A DNA stretch of 64,000 bases from Crossiella sp. CA-258035. Its GTDB lineage: Bacteria > Actinomycetota > Actinomycetes > Mycobacteriales > Pseudonocardiaceae. A program made the translations under genes and the position numbers. The notes under the pieces were generated by a model. That model was not told the origin of the DNA. It was given only the letters and a program-made list of their open reading frames with translations, and searched no databases. The stretch covers positions 1,273,001-1,337,000 of the forward strand of contig NZ_CP116413.1 of the NCBI RefSeq assembly GCF_030064675.1. Reading direction: 5' to 3'. Positions 6,174 to 15,041 of the stretch are shown here, in pieces. Numbering within the stretch: position 1 is the stretch's first letter; the number at the start of each line of letters is the position of its first letter.

Positions 6174-8810
6174 TCACCCCTCCAGTTGAATGTTCGCCTG
6201 GCCCTGTTGCATACCCCCGGACCGGGCACGGTGATCCGTGCCGGACAGGAATGGGAGGAACGGTGTCCCGCCGCGCAGCGCCGCGCTCAACGCGGTCAGC
6301 ACGCCGGCGTTACCCGTTGCGATATCCATGGACAAGCGGCTACATCCGTCACCGGGGAAAGAGACATGTCCACAGTAGGCGAGTGGGTAGTGGTGCATCC
6401 CGTCGAGATGCGCTTTCACCCGCTTGTCACTAATTATTTCAGACGCACCCCTGGAAAGTCCAGAGATTACCGCGAGCAATCCGGCCCGGCCGTGAAAAAG
6501 GCTGGGTTCCAGGATGAACTCGCTCTGGCAGGCCTGCGCGAGCAGCGGCAGCGCGGTCAGCAGCCGCTCATCCGCGATCTCCCTGACCAGCTCGTCGGCC
6601 ACCAGCGCGATACCGGCCGAGCCCACGTCCAGGTAGGGCAGCATCCGGTAGCCGCCGTCCACCTGCAGCGAGCCGTCCGGCGCGCTCACGCACAGGTCCA
6701 GGTCCCGATGTGCCGCCCGCACCGCCAGCTCCAGCCACTGACCGTCCTGAGTGGACTGGTACAGCCGGAGCAGGAACAGCGCCGGACCGGACCAGCCGCG
6801 CAGCAGCCCGCCCAGCGTGCCGGCCTGCCGCGCCCGGCCCAGCTCGCCGGGTGGCTTGTCCACGCCGTGCGGCTCGCCGCTGGTGATCGCCGCGCCGAGG
6901 CGGCGCGCGACCTCCAGGGCCCGTTTCCGGTGCGCCGGTTCGTCCTGGCGCTCGGCCAGGTGCAACAGGTTCAGCCCGACCCCGGCCAGGCCGCTGTACA
7001 GCGTGACATCGCCGATCAGCGTCTCATCGGTGCGGGACAACAGGTCCGCGGCCGGGCCGGGGTGGCCGAGCAGGTCGAGCACGTGCGCGATGCCGTGCGC
7101 GCCGTCGTAGAAGCCGATCTTCTCCCTGGGCTTCTCCGCGTCGGCCAGCAGCCAGCGCTGGTGGTCCGGGTCGAGCTCAAAACCGGTGCTGGACAAGGCC
7201 CACAGCACGCCGGCCGCGCCGTGTGCGAAGGTGCCGCCGCCGGAGCGGAACTGCTCCAGGTCGCCGGGGAAGAGCCGGTCCCGGCGGTCGGGGGTGGCGC
7301 TGGCGGTGATCGCCGCGGCGATCGAGGGCAGCAGCTCGGTCCACTCCGCGCCCGCGCGCACCGGCCCGGTGCGCGGCAGCGTGCTGACCGTCGCGTTGGG
7401 CGGGGTCACCTCGCCGACCACGGAGAGGATGGAGGAGGCGAAGTCCCCGGGCAGCTCGAAGAGCCCGGTGGCGATCTCCACCAGCTCGGCCAGCTTGCCG
7501 GGCGCCAGGCCGACGATCGAGGTCAGCGGCAGGAACAGCCACAGCTTGAGCACCGCGAGGGCGTGCCGGTCGATGTCCGCGCCGGTCTTGTCCCGGTTGG
7601 TGAACCCGGCGTGGCCGAAGCGCTGCCTGCGGTGCTCCGCGATCGGCGAGGCGGCCTCGAAGTCGACCAGGAAGATCTCGTCCTCGCCGTCCCGCTCGTT
7701 GATCATGATGTTGGCCGGGTGCAGGTCAGCGAAGACGATGCCCCGCTCGTGCACCGCGGCCACCAGCTCGGTCACCTTGGCCAGCACCCGCATCGCGCGC
7801 GCCACCCAGGCGCGGCGCTGCTCCGGTGTGGAAGAGCCGATCAGCGGGAAGTTCAGCGCCAGCCAGTGGTGCAGGTTGATGCCCGGCACCAGGTCCATCA
7901 CCAGGAACCGGTGCTCCCAGACCTGGGCCACCTCGTGCAACCGGGGGATGCCGGGCACGCCGTCGAGCGCGCGCAGCGCGGTGGCCTCGTTCTCCAGCCG
8001 GGAGATCGCGTCCGCGTCGTCCTTGTCCAGCCCCGCGTGCGGCCGGGCCTCCTTGAGCACGACCTCGACGCCGTCGGCGTTGCGGACGGCCCTGTAGACC
8101 CCGCCGCCGTTGGAGAAGTGCATCGCCTCGACGATCCGGTAGTCCATGGTGGCGCCGGTGGCGTTGCGCGCGGCCAGGCTGTCGGCGAGCACCCTGGGCA
8201 CGGTGACCCACTCCGGCGTGCTGAACACCGGCCTGCGGTCATCCGGCACCAGCGTGCCGTCCGGCCGCTGGATGGCCAGCACCCGCTCGCCGTCGGAGTT
8301 GGTGCAGTAGCGCTCCTCGAACCCGCCGTAACGCACGTAGAGCGGGCCCTGGTTGTAGCGCAGGTCGGTGAGGATGTAGGGGCCCGGCCTGCCGCCGATC
8401 TTCGCGTCCAGCGCGGTCAGCGTGGCGGCCAGCTCCACCTCGTCCCTCGGGTAGATGGTGACCAGCTTGCCGCTGGCCGCGCGCGGGGCGTACTTGAGGT
8501 TGAACGCCCGCAGCAGCGCGACGCTGCGCAGGAACTTGAACGGGATCCAGTTCGTCACGCAGTGCGCGGCGACCGTCTCGACGATCTCGGCCGCGTCCGA
8601 GGGCGTGGCCGAGACGTGGATCTTCCAGCCCTGCGCCGGCAGCTTGCCCTCCGGCGGCCGCAGCATGACCCACTCACCACTGCCGGAACGCCGCCAGCCC
8701 TCGGGCAGCTCGCCGTCGGAGAGCGGGAAGGCGGTCTCGGGCTCCCAGCGCACGGGGTCCTCGAAGAACACCCGGTCGGCCAGGGAGTACAGCTCTACCA
8801 AGGGTTTCAT
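6174..8810 (-). CDS. lanKC: class III lanthipeptide synthetase LanKC (lyase-kinase-cyclase)
   Basis: An 878-aa protein, the usual length for the family. Residues 1-215 form the lyase-like domain. Residues about 225-480 form a protein-kinase-like domain with Lys253 (VVLKEARP), a catalytic loop FADLHPANIMI (Asp362, Asn367) and the metal site LVDFEAA (Asp383). From about 520 to the end is a LanC-like cyclase with the repeats SGLAGVG, SAGIALV, HGRAGLL and RLSMDIATGNAGVL. The canonical Cys-Cys-His zinc set is not evident, as expected for class III. It phosphorylates and eliminates Ser/Thr in the precursor and then closes (me)lanthionine or labionin rings. It lies 18 bases after the GNAT gene and directly before precursor 3. 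Confidence 0.95.
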   Translation of the reverse strand: MKPLVELYSLADRVFFEDPVRWEPETAFPLSDGELPEGWRRSGSGEWVMLRPPEGKLPAQGWKIHVSATPSDAAEIVETVAAHCVTNWIPFKFLRSVALLRAFNLKYAPRAASGKLVTIYPRDEVELAATLTALDAKIGGRPGPYILTDLRYNQGPLYVRYGGFEERYCTNSDGERVLAIQRPDGTLVPDDRRPVFSTPEWVTVPRVLADSLAARNATGATMDYRIVEAMHFSNGGGVYRAVRNADGVEVVLKEARPHAGLDKDDADAISRLENEATALRALDGVPGIPRLHEVAQVWEHRFLVMDLVPGINLHHWLALNFPLIGSSTPEQRRAWVARAMRVLAKVTELVAAVHERGIVFADLHPANIMINERDGEDEIFLVDFEAASPIAEHRRQRFGHAGFTNRDKTGADIDRHALAVLKLWLFLPLTSIVGLAPGKLAELVEIATGLFELPGDFASSILSVVGEVTPPNATVSTLPRTGPVRAGAEWTELLPSIAAAITASATPDRRDRLFPGDLEQFRSGGGTFAHGAAGVLWALSSTGFELDPDHQRWLLADAEKPREKIGFYDGAHGIAHVLDLLGHPGPAADLLSRTDETLIGDVTLYSGLAGVGLNLLHLAERQDEPAHRKRALEVARRLGAAITSGEPHGVDKPPGELGRARQAGTLGGLLRGWSGPALFLLRLYQSTQDGQWLELAVRAAHRDLDLCVSAPDGSLQVDGGYRMLPYLDVGSAGIALVADELVREIADERLLTALPLLAQACQSEFILEPSLFHGRAGLLAVISGLSRGASEIISDKRVKAHLDGMHHYPLAYCGHVSFPGDGCSRLSMDIATGNAGVLTALSAALRGGTPFLPFLSGTDHRARSGGMQQGQANIQLEG

Positions 8811-8828
8811 CGGCCTGCTCCTCTCGCT

Positions 8829-9497
8829 CTAGTACGGGCGCTCCCTGGCGGCCCGGTCGGCGAAGCTGAGCCAGGAGGAGCCCGGCTCGTTGGCGATGTA
8901 CTTGGCGAGCAGCTCCTTCGCCCGCTGCTTCTCCTTGGCGGGCACCAGGTCCAGCACCGGCATCTGCTCCTTGAACTGGCGCGCGCCCACCACGAACTCC
9001 TCGCGCAGCAGCGACCAGATCGTCTTGTCGTGGTACTCGCCATCGAGGAAGTAGAAGTCGCGCAGCACGCCCTCCAGCACGAAGCCGCCCTTGGTGAGCA
9101 TGCTGATCGTGTGCTTGTTGTAGGCGGCCGTGGCGAACTCCACCCGGTGCGCGTTGAGCTGGTGGAACAGGTGGTCCACCAGCAGGCCCATGGCCTCGCC
9201 GCCGACCCCGGAGCTCCACCGCGCGGGATCGCCGATGGCGCCGCCGATGACGTAGGCCCGGTGACCGCCGCTGGGGCGGTAGCTCACCACGCCGACCCGG
9301 TCACCCGCCGTGGTCACCACCATGAAGTTGCGGACCTTGCCGCTCTCGTTGGCTTCCTTGATCGCCTCGGCGGTGACCAGGTCGTTCATGTCGCAGGTGA
9401 GCGCGCTGGTCGTGGCCATCGGGCGCAGCCAGCCCTCCACGGCGACGTAGTCGGCCGCGGTCATGCTTTCCAGAGTGCATATTTGTTCGCGCGGCAT
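8829..9497 (-). CDS. GNAT-family N-acyltransferase
   Basis: About 222 aa with a RimJ/RimL-type acetyltransferase fold: the acyl-CoA/pantetheine loop region SSGVGGEAMGLLVDHLF, then the beta4-alpha4 segment AYNKHTISMLTKGGFVLEGVLRDFYFLDGEYHD. A helical C-terminal extension of about 50 residues (VLDLVPAKEKQRAKELLAKYI) is not part of the core fold. The ATG at 9497 is preferred to the one at 9515 because GAGG precedes it at a normal distance. It is the first gene of the lanthipeptide operon. Related GNAT enzymes attach long acyl chains to trimmed lanthipeptides in lipolanthine and goadvionin clusters, so N-acylation of the peptide is a reasoned inference. Self-resistance by acetylation is the alternative. 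Confidence 0.85.
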   Translation of the reverse strand: MPREQICTLESMTAADYVAVEGWLRPMATTSALTCDMNDLVTAEAIKEANESGKVRNFMVVTTAGDRVGVVSYRPSGGHRAYVIGGAIGDPARWSSGVGGEAMGLLVDHLFHQLNAHRVEFATAAYNKHTISMLTKGGFVLEGVLRDFYFLDGEYHDKTIWSLLREEFVVGARQFKEQMPVLDLVPAKEKQRAKELLAKYIANEPGSSWLSFADRAARERPY

Positions 9498-10135
9498 CGC
9501 CGGCACCTCGCACATCAGGCACGTATAAAAAAGGACAATTCACTTCGAAACGTTGGGTGAGTGGACGATCCCGCCGGGCGCAGGGAGCCCGAAGCGTGAA
9601 TTCGACTCACATCGAGTCGATCAATTCGACTGCCCCAGTTTTGTTCCAAATATTGTGCTTAGCACACACGTCGCCGCTGTCGCCGCTGTCCGCGCTCAGG
9701 GGCACACGTCGCCGTGCCCTAGCTCGCACCTCTGTGCGAAAACCCCAGTACAGACTGCATCTGCCGAGGAAAGTACTAGGAAGACCTACCGTGGTCAACC
9801 GGAAGAATTAGTTCACAGGGACCAGGGCAGGACTGCCGGTCTCATCCTTACGAGCTACTCCTGGTGACGACGTGCGCGCGAGGGGCGAACAACCCCCAGT
9901 GGGCCTGGAGGCTGGCCTCCAGTGCATCAAAATACCCGATGAGCGCTAGCCCATCTCCGGTTGAGTCACGCTTGAGGCTCAGGTACGGTCGGCCACATTA
10001 GGCCACGTCGCAGGCCTATCGCTGACGCTTCGCCGCCGTTCGCGCTCTGCAGGAATCTGCACCCCCTGTCCTTTTACTCGCGTTTATCACCACTTTTGGG
10101 GAAGTCGTGTGCGCGAATGAAACTGGAGGTCGGTT
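9498..10135. promoter_or_regulatory. divergent promoter region between lanthipeptide operon and oxidative cassette
   Basis: 638 bases without a credible gene. The AT-rich stretch 9522-9538 includes TATACGT read on the minus strand, a possible -10 for the lanthipeptide operon. Upstream lie an inverted repeat TCGACTC-N5-GAGTCGA at 9602-9620 with a further TCGACT at 9626, and a 13-base palindrome TGTGCT-T-AGCACA at 9654-9666. These are operator-like. A hairpin CTGGAGG/CCTCCAG lies near 9910-9926. No regulator gene of the cluster is adjacent, so the DNA-binding protein is unknown. Confidence 0.5.
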
Positions 10136-11080
10136 GTGACCAGGTGGAGCACGTTTCTCATGGACGAGGCCAAGCTCGGCGAGCTGCCGCAGCTGCCTGC
10201 GGACGCCGTCCTGCGCCACGCGGACCTGGTGACGGGCCGTAAGCCCAAGCCGATCGAGCTGTACCAACGCTGGGAGCGCCAGCAGTGGTCCGCCGAGGAG
10301 CTCTCGCTGGGCCGCGACCACGACATGCTGCACCACCCGCGCCTGCCGGAGAGCGTCCGGGTGATGCTCAAGGAGGCCATCGCCACCTTCATCATCGGCG
10401 AGTACACCGGCCTGGACATGCTCGGCCCGATCCTCACCGGCTGTCCGGACGAGGAGTACGCCCTGTTCCTGGGCACCCAGATCGCCGATGAGACCCGGCA
10501 CGCCCGCGCGGTGTTCCGGCTCGGCGAGGAGGTGCTGGAGATGCCGGAGAACCCGAGGGCGATGCTGGCCGAGGCCTGGAACATCGTCACCCCCGCGCAC
10601 AAGGAACTGAGCCTGCTGGAGACCCAGATCGTGCAGGACCTGGCCGCCCGCCCGCTGGACTACGGGCAGTGGTTGCAGGCCTGCACGCTGTTCCACCTGA
10701 TCACCGAGGGTGTGCTGGCGCTGATCGGGCAGCGGGCCCTGGTGCACTCGCTGCGCGATGTGAACATGTTCAACGGCATCAAGTCCGCCTTCATCGCGAT
10801 GTGCCGGGACGAGTCGCGGCACATCAGCTTCGGGCTGCACGCGCTGCGCACCGGCATCCAGGAGGGCTACGCCGACCACATCTACGAGGTGCTGGAGAAG
10901 GCGGTCCCGCTGGCGCTGCGGATGGACACCGAGTTCGAGTCCGGCAGCGACCGGGAAGAGGCCCGGATCCGGGAGATGAGCGTGGACATCCTGCGCAGGC
11001 ACCTGGGCAACATCGGCGCCGACCACAAGTTCGTCGCGCACCTGACCGACCCCTACGACCTGCGCCTGGCCCGGCAATGA
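10136..11080 (+). CDS. R2-like ferritin-fold di-iron protein
   Basis: A 314-aa all-helical protein with the six carboxylate/histidine ligands of the ribonucleotide-reductase R2/R2lox superfamily: Glu89 (IIGEYTG), Glu119-x2-His122 (ADETRHAR), Glu191 (LITEGV) and Glu226-x2-His229 (RDESRHISFG). Spacing (30 and 35 residues between first and second ligand of each pair) matches R2 proteins. The GTG start has GGAGG six bases upstream. No R1 subunit is nearby, so it is unlikely to be a nucleotide reductase and more likely a di-metal oxidase or oxygenase. Its stop overlaps the start of the ligase-ALDH fusion (ATGA), and together with the FAD enzyme downstream it forms a tight three-gene cassette. Confidence 0.85.
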   Translation: MTRWSTFLMDEAKLGELPQLPADAVLRHADLVTGRKPKPIELYQRWERQQWSAEELSLGRDHDMLHHPRLPESVRVMLKEAIATFIIGEYTGLDMLGPILTGCPDEEYALFLGTQIADETRHARAVFRLGEEVLEMPENPRAMLAEAWNIVTPAHKELSLLETQIVQDLAARPLDYGQWLQACTLFHLITEGVLALIGQRALVHSLRDVNMFNGIKSAFIAMCRDESRHISFGLHALRTGIQEGYADHIYEVLEKAVPLALRMDTEFESGSDREEARIREMSVDILRRHLGNIGADHKFVAHLTDPYDLRLARQ

Positions 11081-13209
11081 CCGGGGTCGGCCTGATCGGC
11101 CAGTCCGGCGTGACCTCCTTCGACGGACTGCGCGCGCGATGTCGGGTCTTCGCGGAACACCTGCGGGACAACGGGTTCGCACCCGGTGACCGGGTGGCAC
11201 TGCTGGGCGGCAACTCCCTGGGCTACGTGGTGGCGCTGCTGACCCTGCTGCACGTGGACGCCACCGTGGTGCTGCTGGACGACGACCGGCCGACCGAGGA
11301 GCACGCGGCCATCCTGGGCAAGGCGCCGGTGCGCTGGCTGCTGCACGACGGCGCGGACGGACTGCCCGCCGAGGCGGCCGAGTTCCGGCTGCCGCTGGCG
11401 GAGCTGGAACGCGAGGTTTCCGCCGCGCCGCAAGGCTTCGAGCTCGACCTGACCGAGTGGTGGCAGCGGGCGCACGCGCTGGAGGTGTGGCCTGCCGGCC
11501 CGCGCGACGCGGTGGTCCGTTCCGGCGGCGCGGTGCGCTTCGCGCTGCGCGGGGCCCAGCAGCGGGCCGGGTTCCGGGACACCGACGTGGTGCTGCCGCT
11601 GCTGCCGTTCTCCCACCCGTACGCGCTGGTCCTGCTGCTGCTGTGGTGGCTGAGCAAGGGCAGCGCGGTGGTGCTGCCCGCCGATCGGCTCGACCTGGCG
11701 GTGGAGGCGATCACCCGGATGAACGTGACCGTCGTGGACGGGACCCCGGCAGCCAGCCAGGGCCTGCGACGGCTGCTGGAACTGCGGCCGGTCCGGGCCG
11801 CGACGCTGCGCTCGGTGCGGCGGTGGTGCGTTGAGGGTGTGCCGCTGCGCGAACGACCAGGCCGGAACTCGGCCGCCCCGATCACCGTGCTCAACCGCAA
11901 TGGGAAGGACGACATGCGCGCGCTCCCAGCACATGCCGTGGACACCGCCGGCGAGGTTCGAACCCTCGCCGTGCCCGAACCCCCGTCGACCGCGGTGCCA
12001 CTGCCGGGCAGGGCCGCCGCGCTGCGGGCGGTGGAGACCTTCCTGGAGGAGCACCGCGAGGAGGTGCTCGAGATCCTCTGCGAGGTGTCCAACCACCGCA
12101 CCGCGGTCGGTGAGCTGGAGACCGCGATCCGCACCCTGCGCGGAGCCGAGGCCGAGGTCACCGCCTACCAGCCGCGCCTGGTGCGCAACGCCGCGGTGTT
12201 CATGCCCTCCAACATCCCGCTCTACGCCTACGTGCTCTACGTGCTGGTGCCGAGCCTGTACTGCGAGCACGTGGTGTTCCGGCCCTCCGCGCACATCCAG
12301 TCCCCGCTGACCAGGCTGCACGAGCTGCTGGCCCCCGCGCACAACCTGCCGGTGACCCTGGCGGCCAGCACCCAGCGGCAGTTCACCTGCGGCCCGGTGG
12401 CCGAGGCCGAGCTGGTGCTGTTCACCGGCACCTACGCCAACGCCGAGCGGATCCGTGGCCAGCTGCGCGCCGAGCAGCTGTTCCTCTACTTCGGCCAGGG
12501 CATCAACCCGATCATCGTCGGGCCGGACGCGGATGTGGACCTCGCGGTGGCCGACGCGGTGGACATCCGCCTGATCAACTCCGGGCAGGACTGCTTCGGG
12601 CCGGACGTCATGTTCGTGCACTCCTCGGTGCGGGAACGGTTCCTCGACCTGCTGGGCAAGCGGATCGACGAGCTGGTCTACGGCGCCTACTCCGACCCCA
12701 GGGCCGACTACGGCTCGATGTACTACGACCAGGCCTTCGGCTTCGCGCTGGAGTACCTGCACCGCAACTCCGCGCACATCGTGCACGGCGGCCAGGTCGA
12801 GCTGGGCACCCGGCGGTTGCAGCCCACCGTGCTCTGTCGCGAGCTGACCAGGCGCTCCAGCTACGAGGAGCTATTCGCGCCGATCTTCAACGTGGTCAGC
12901 TACACCGACCTCGACGCCCTGCACGAGACGCTGACCACGCCGTTCTTCGAGGAGCGGGCGATGGGCGCGATGGTCTACGGCAACCTGCCGGCCACCGTGG
13001 AGCTGTTGTCCCGGCGGCACGAGGTCTACCAGAACGCCACCCTGCTCAGCACCGACAACGGCAACGAGCCCTTCGGCGGACTGGGCATCATGGCCAACTA
13101 CGCGGCCATCGGCGGCAGGCGGATCGCCGAACCGCTGCTGGTGTCCAAGGCGGTCGCCGACCACCTCAAGCCGCCGGTGGGCGTGCCTGCCCGCCGGGTG
13201 TCGGCGTAG
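11077..13209 (+). CDS. fusion: degenerate acyl-adenylating domain plus aldehyde dehydrogenase domain
   Basis: 710 aa, starting at the ATG that overlaps the previous stop. Residues 1-280 resemble an AMP-forming ligase (LLPFSHPYALVLLLLWW, VVDGTPAASQGL, RRWCVEGVPL). The P-loop SGTTG-PKG is deleted, and everything from the YGSTE motif to the small C-terminal domain is missing, so adenylation should be impossible. Residues about 310-700 form an ALDH domain with Cys506 in NSGQDCFGPD. The catalytic Glu motif ELGG is replaced by YFGQ, as in ALDH relatives that do not hydrolyse the thioester. An acyl-thioester reductase or transferase is therefore more likely than a dehydrogenase. A complete paralogue begins at 61359. 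Confidence 0.85.
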   Translation: MTGVGLIGQSGVTSFDGLRARCRVFAEHLRDNGFAPGDRVALLGGNSLGYVVALLTLLHVDATVVLLDDDRPTEEHAAILGKAPVRWLLHDGADGLPAEAAEFRLPLAELEREVSAAPQGFELDLTEWWQRAHALEVWPAGPRDAVVRSGGAVRFALRGAQQRAGFRDTDVVLPLLPFSHPYALVLLLLWWLSKGSAVVLPADRLDLAVEAITRMNVTVVDGTPAASQGLRRLLELRPVRAATLRSVRRWCVEGVPLRERPGRNSAAPITVLNRNGKDDMRALPAHAVDTAGEVRTLAVPEPPSTAVPLPGRAAALRAVETFLEEHREEVLEILCEVSNHRTAVGELETAIRTLRGAEAEVTAYQPRLVRNAAVFMPSNIPLYAYVLYVLVPSLYCEHVVFRPSAHIQSPLTRLHELLAPAHNLPVTLAASTQRQFTCGPVAEAELVLFTGTYANAERIRGQLRAEQLFLYFGQGINPIIVGPDADVDLAVADAVDIRLINSGQDCFGPDVMFVHSSVRERFLDLLGKRIDELVYGAYSDPRADYGSMYYDQAFGFALEYLHRNSAHIVHGGQVELGTRRLQPTVLCRELTRRSSYEELFAPIFNVVSYTDLDALHETLTTPFFEERAMGAMVYGNLPATVELLSRRHEVYQNATLLSTDNGNEPFGGLGIMANYAAIGGRRIAEPLLVSKAVADHLKPPVGVPARRVSA

Positions 13210-13220
13210 GAAAAGCAACC

Positions 13221-15041
13221 ATGGGGGCGTTATCGGCCCCCGGTCCGCTGCGGGTCTGCGTCATCGGCGCGGGCCCGCGCGGCACCGGGGTACTGGACAG
13301 GTTGTGCGCCTTGGCCACTGGGCCGGTCGAGGTGCACGTGGTGGACCCGTATCCGGCGGGTCCAGGGCGGATCTGGCGGCGGGCGCAGCCGAACCTGCTG
13401 TGGATGAACTCGCGGGCGGCCGGCGTGACCCTGTTCTCCGGCGCGGACAACGACGTCCCGTCACTGTGGGACTGGGCGCGCTCCGCCGGCGCCGGCGCGC
13501 TCGCCAGGGACGAGCTGGCCGAGGAGGTGGGCCGAGCCACCTCGCGGTGGTTCGCCTCCCGGCCCCTGGCGAGCGCGTACTTCTCCTGGGTCTTCCAGCG
13601 CGCGGCGGACCGGCTCGGCCAGGTGCGGGTGCACCAGGACCAGGCGGTGGACCTGTGGGAAACCGAAGCGGGACAACACGTCCTGCTGGCCAGTGGGGAA
13701 ACGCTGGTGGTGGACGCGGTGGTGCTCGCGCAGGGCCACGTGGACGTGCGGGCCACCCCGGCCGAGCTGGCCTGCCAGGAGTTCGCGGACCGGCACGGCC
13801 TCGGCTACCTGCCCAGGGGCCAGGCCGATCCGGCCGCGCTGGCCGCGGTGCCGGCCGGGGAGCCGGTGCTGCTGCGCGGGCTCGGGCTGACCTTCATCGA
13901 CACCATGGTGCTGCTCACCGAGGGCAGGGGCGGCAAGTTCCGGCGCACCCTGGACGGGGACCTGGTGTACGAGCCCTCCGGGCTGGAACCGTTGCTGTAC
14001 GCGGGTTCCCGCACCGGCGTGCCCTACCACGCCAAGTCCGACAACGCCCTGCTGGCCGGTGCGCCGGAGCTGCCGAGGTACTTCCGCACCGACACCGTGC
14101 CACCGGGTCAGCTGAGCTTCCTCGACCAGCTGTGGCCGAAGGTGTGCAAGGACATCGCCTACGGGCACTACCACGAGCTGTTCCTCGGCCACCCGGACCG
14201 GGTGCGGCTGGGCTGGCCGGAGTTCCTGGCCGGGCTGGACGCCTTCGACTGGGGCAGCCCGGAACTGGCCGACCTGGTGGCCCGCGCGGTGCCCGACCCG
14301 GCCGACCGGGCGGATCCGGACAGTTGGACGGATCCGTTGGCCGGTAGGAGCTTCCCGGACGCGGAGGCGTTCCAGGAGTGGGTGCGCGAGCACGTGCGGG
14401 CGGACCTGGACCGGCGGAGCCAGTCGCACTGGAGTCCCGACCTGGGCGGGCTGGGCGGCATCTCCTGGGCGGTGCTGACCGTGCTGCAACTCGCCGGCGC
14501 CGGGCGGCTGACGGCGAAGTCGCAGGTCACCGAGGTCGAGGGCTGGTTCCTGCCGTTCATGAGCTTCCTGACCAGCGGGCCGCCGGGCAGGCGGCTGGCC
14601 GAGCTGCTCGCGCTGTCCCAGGCCGGGGTGCTGCGCTTCCTCGGCCCGGAGGCGAAGGTGCGGGCCGAGGAGTCGGCAGGCCGGTTCGTGGGCAGCAGTC
14701 CCAGAGTGCCGGGCGAGGTGCCCGCGCGGTTCCTGATCGAGGCCAGGCTGGCCGAGCCGAACCTGGCCGAGAGCGCGGATGCGTTGCTGCGCAACCTCTT
14801 CGGCCGCGGTGAGTGCGCCGAGGAGGAGCTGGCCGACGAGACCGGCCGCTACCGCACCGGGCGGCTCGCCGCGCACCCGGCCGACCACCGGCTGCTGGCC
14901 GCGGACGGCCGCGCACACCCGGCCCGGTTCGCGGTCGGGCCCAGCGTGGGCACCGTGCACCGGCCGGGGGTGGAGCCGGAGATCGAGGCGTTCGGGCAGA
15001 ACGACCGGGTGGCGCGGGCGGTGCTCAGCCTCGGTTCCTGA
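13221..15041 (+). CDS. large FAD/NAD(P)-binding oxidoreductase
   Basis: 606 aa with an N-terminal dinucleotide-binding fold (VCVIGAGPRGTGVLDRL, about residues 12-28), a feature WMNSRA that fits flavin contact, and a second segment VVLAQGHVD. Overall it looks like the FAD-NAD(P)-binding family PF13454 (lysine/ornithine monooxygenase-related, often uncharacterised). It starts 12 bases after the ligase-ALDH gene and its 3' end overlaps the convergent MFS gene by 17 bases. It may supply electrons to the di-iron protein or oxidise the product itself. Neither is shown by sequence. Confidence 0.78.
   Translation: MGALSAPGPLRVCVIGAGPRGTGVLDRLCALATGPVEVHVVDPYPAGPGRIWRRAQPNLLWMNSRAAGVTLFSGADNDVPSLWDWARSAGAGALARDELAEEVGRATSRWFASRPLASAYFSWVFQRAADRLGQVRVHQDQAVDLWETEAGQHVLLASGETLVVDAVVLAQGHVDVRATPAELACQEFADRHGLGYLPRGQADPAALAAVPAGEPVLLRGLGLTFIDTMVLLTEGRGGKFRRTLDGDLVYEPSGLEPLLYAGSRTGVPYHAKSDNALLAGAPELPRYFRTDTVPPGQLSFLDQLWPKVCKDIAYGHYHELFLGHPDRVRLGWPEFLAGLDAFDWGSPELADLVARAVPDPADRADPDSWTDPLAGRSFPDAEAFQEWVREHVRADLDRRSQSHWSPDLGGLGGISWAVLTVLQLAGAGRLTAKSQVTEVEGWFLPFMSFLTSGPPGRRLAELLALSQAGVLRFLGPEAKVRAEESAGRFVGSSPRVPGEVPARFLIEARLAEPNLAESADALLRNLFGRGECAEEELADETGRYRTGRLAAHPADHRLLAADGRAHPARFAVGPSVGTVHRPGVEPEIEAFGQNDRVARAVLSLGS

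Noticed and set aside
5946-9560. Open plus-strand frame of about 1,200 codons opposite LanKC
   Set aside because: It is the antisense shadow of the LanKC and GNAT genes. Composition is Arg/Gln/Gly-rich without domains, and it would also cross two precursor genes.
10669-11076. Upstream extension of the ligase-ALDH reading frame
   Set aside because: The extra residues are the out-of-frame shadow of the R2-like gene. The ATG at 11077 overlaps that gene's stop and begins the homologous region seen in the paralogue.
10136-11080. Ribonucleotide reductase small subunit for nucleotide metabolism
   Set aside because: No large subunit nearby, and the gene is fused by overlap to a ligase-ALDH gene inside a biosynthetic cluster. 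Only the fold and metal site are shared.
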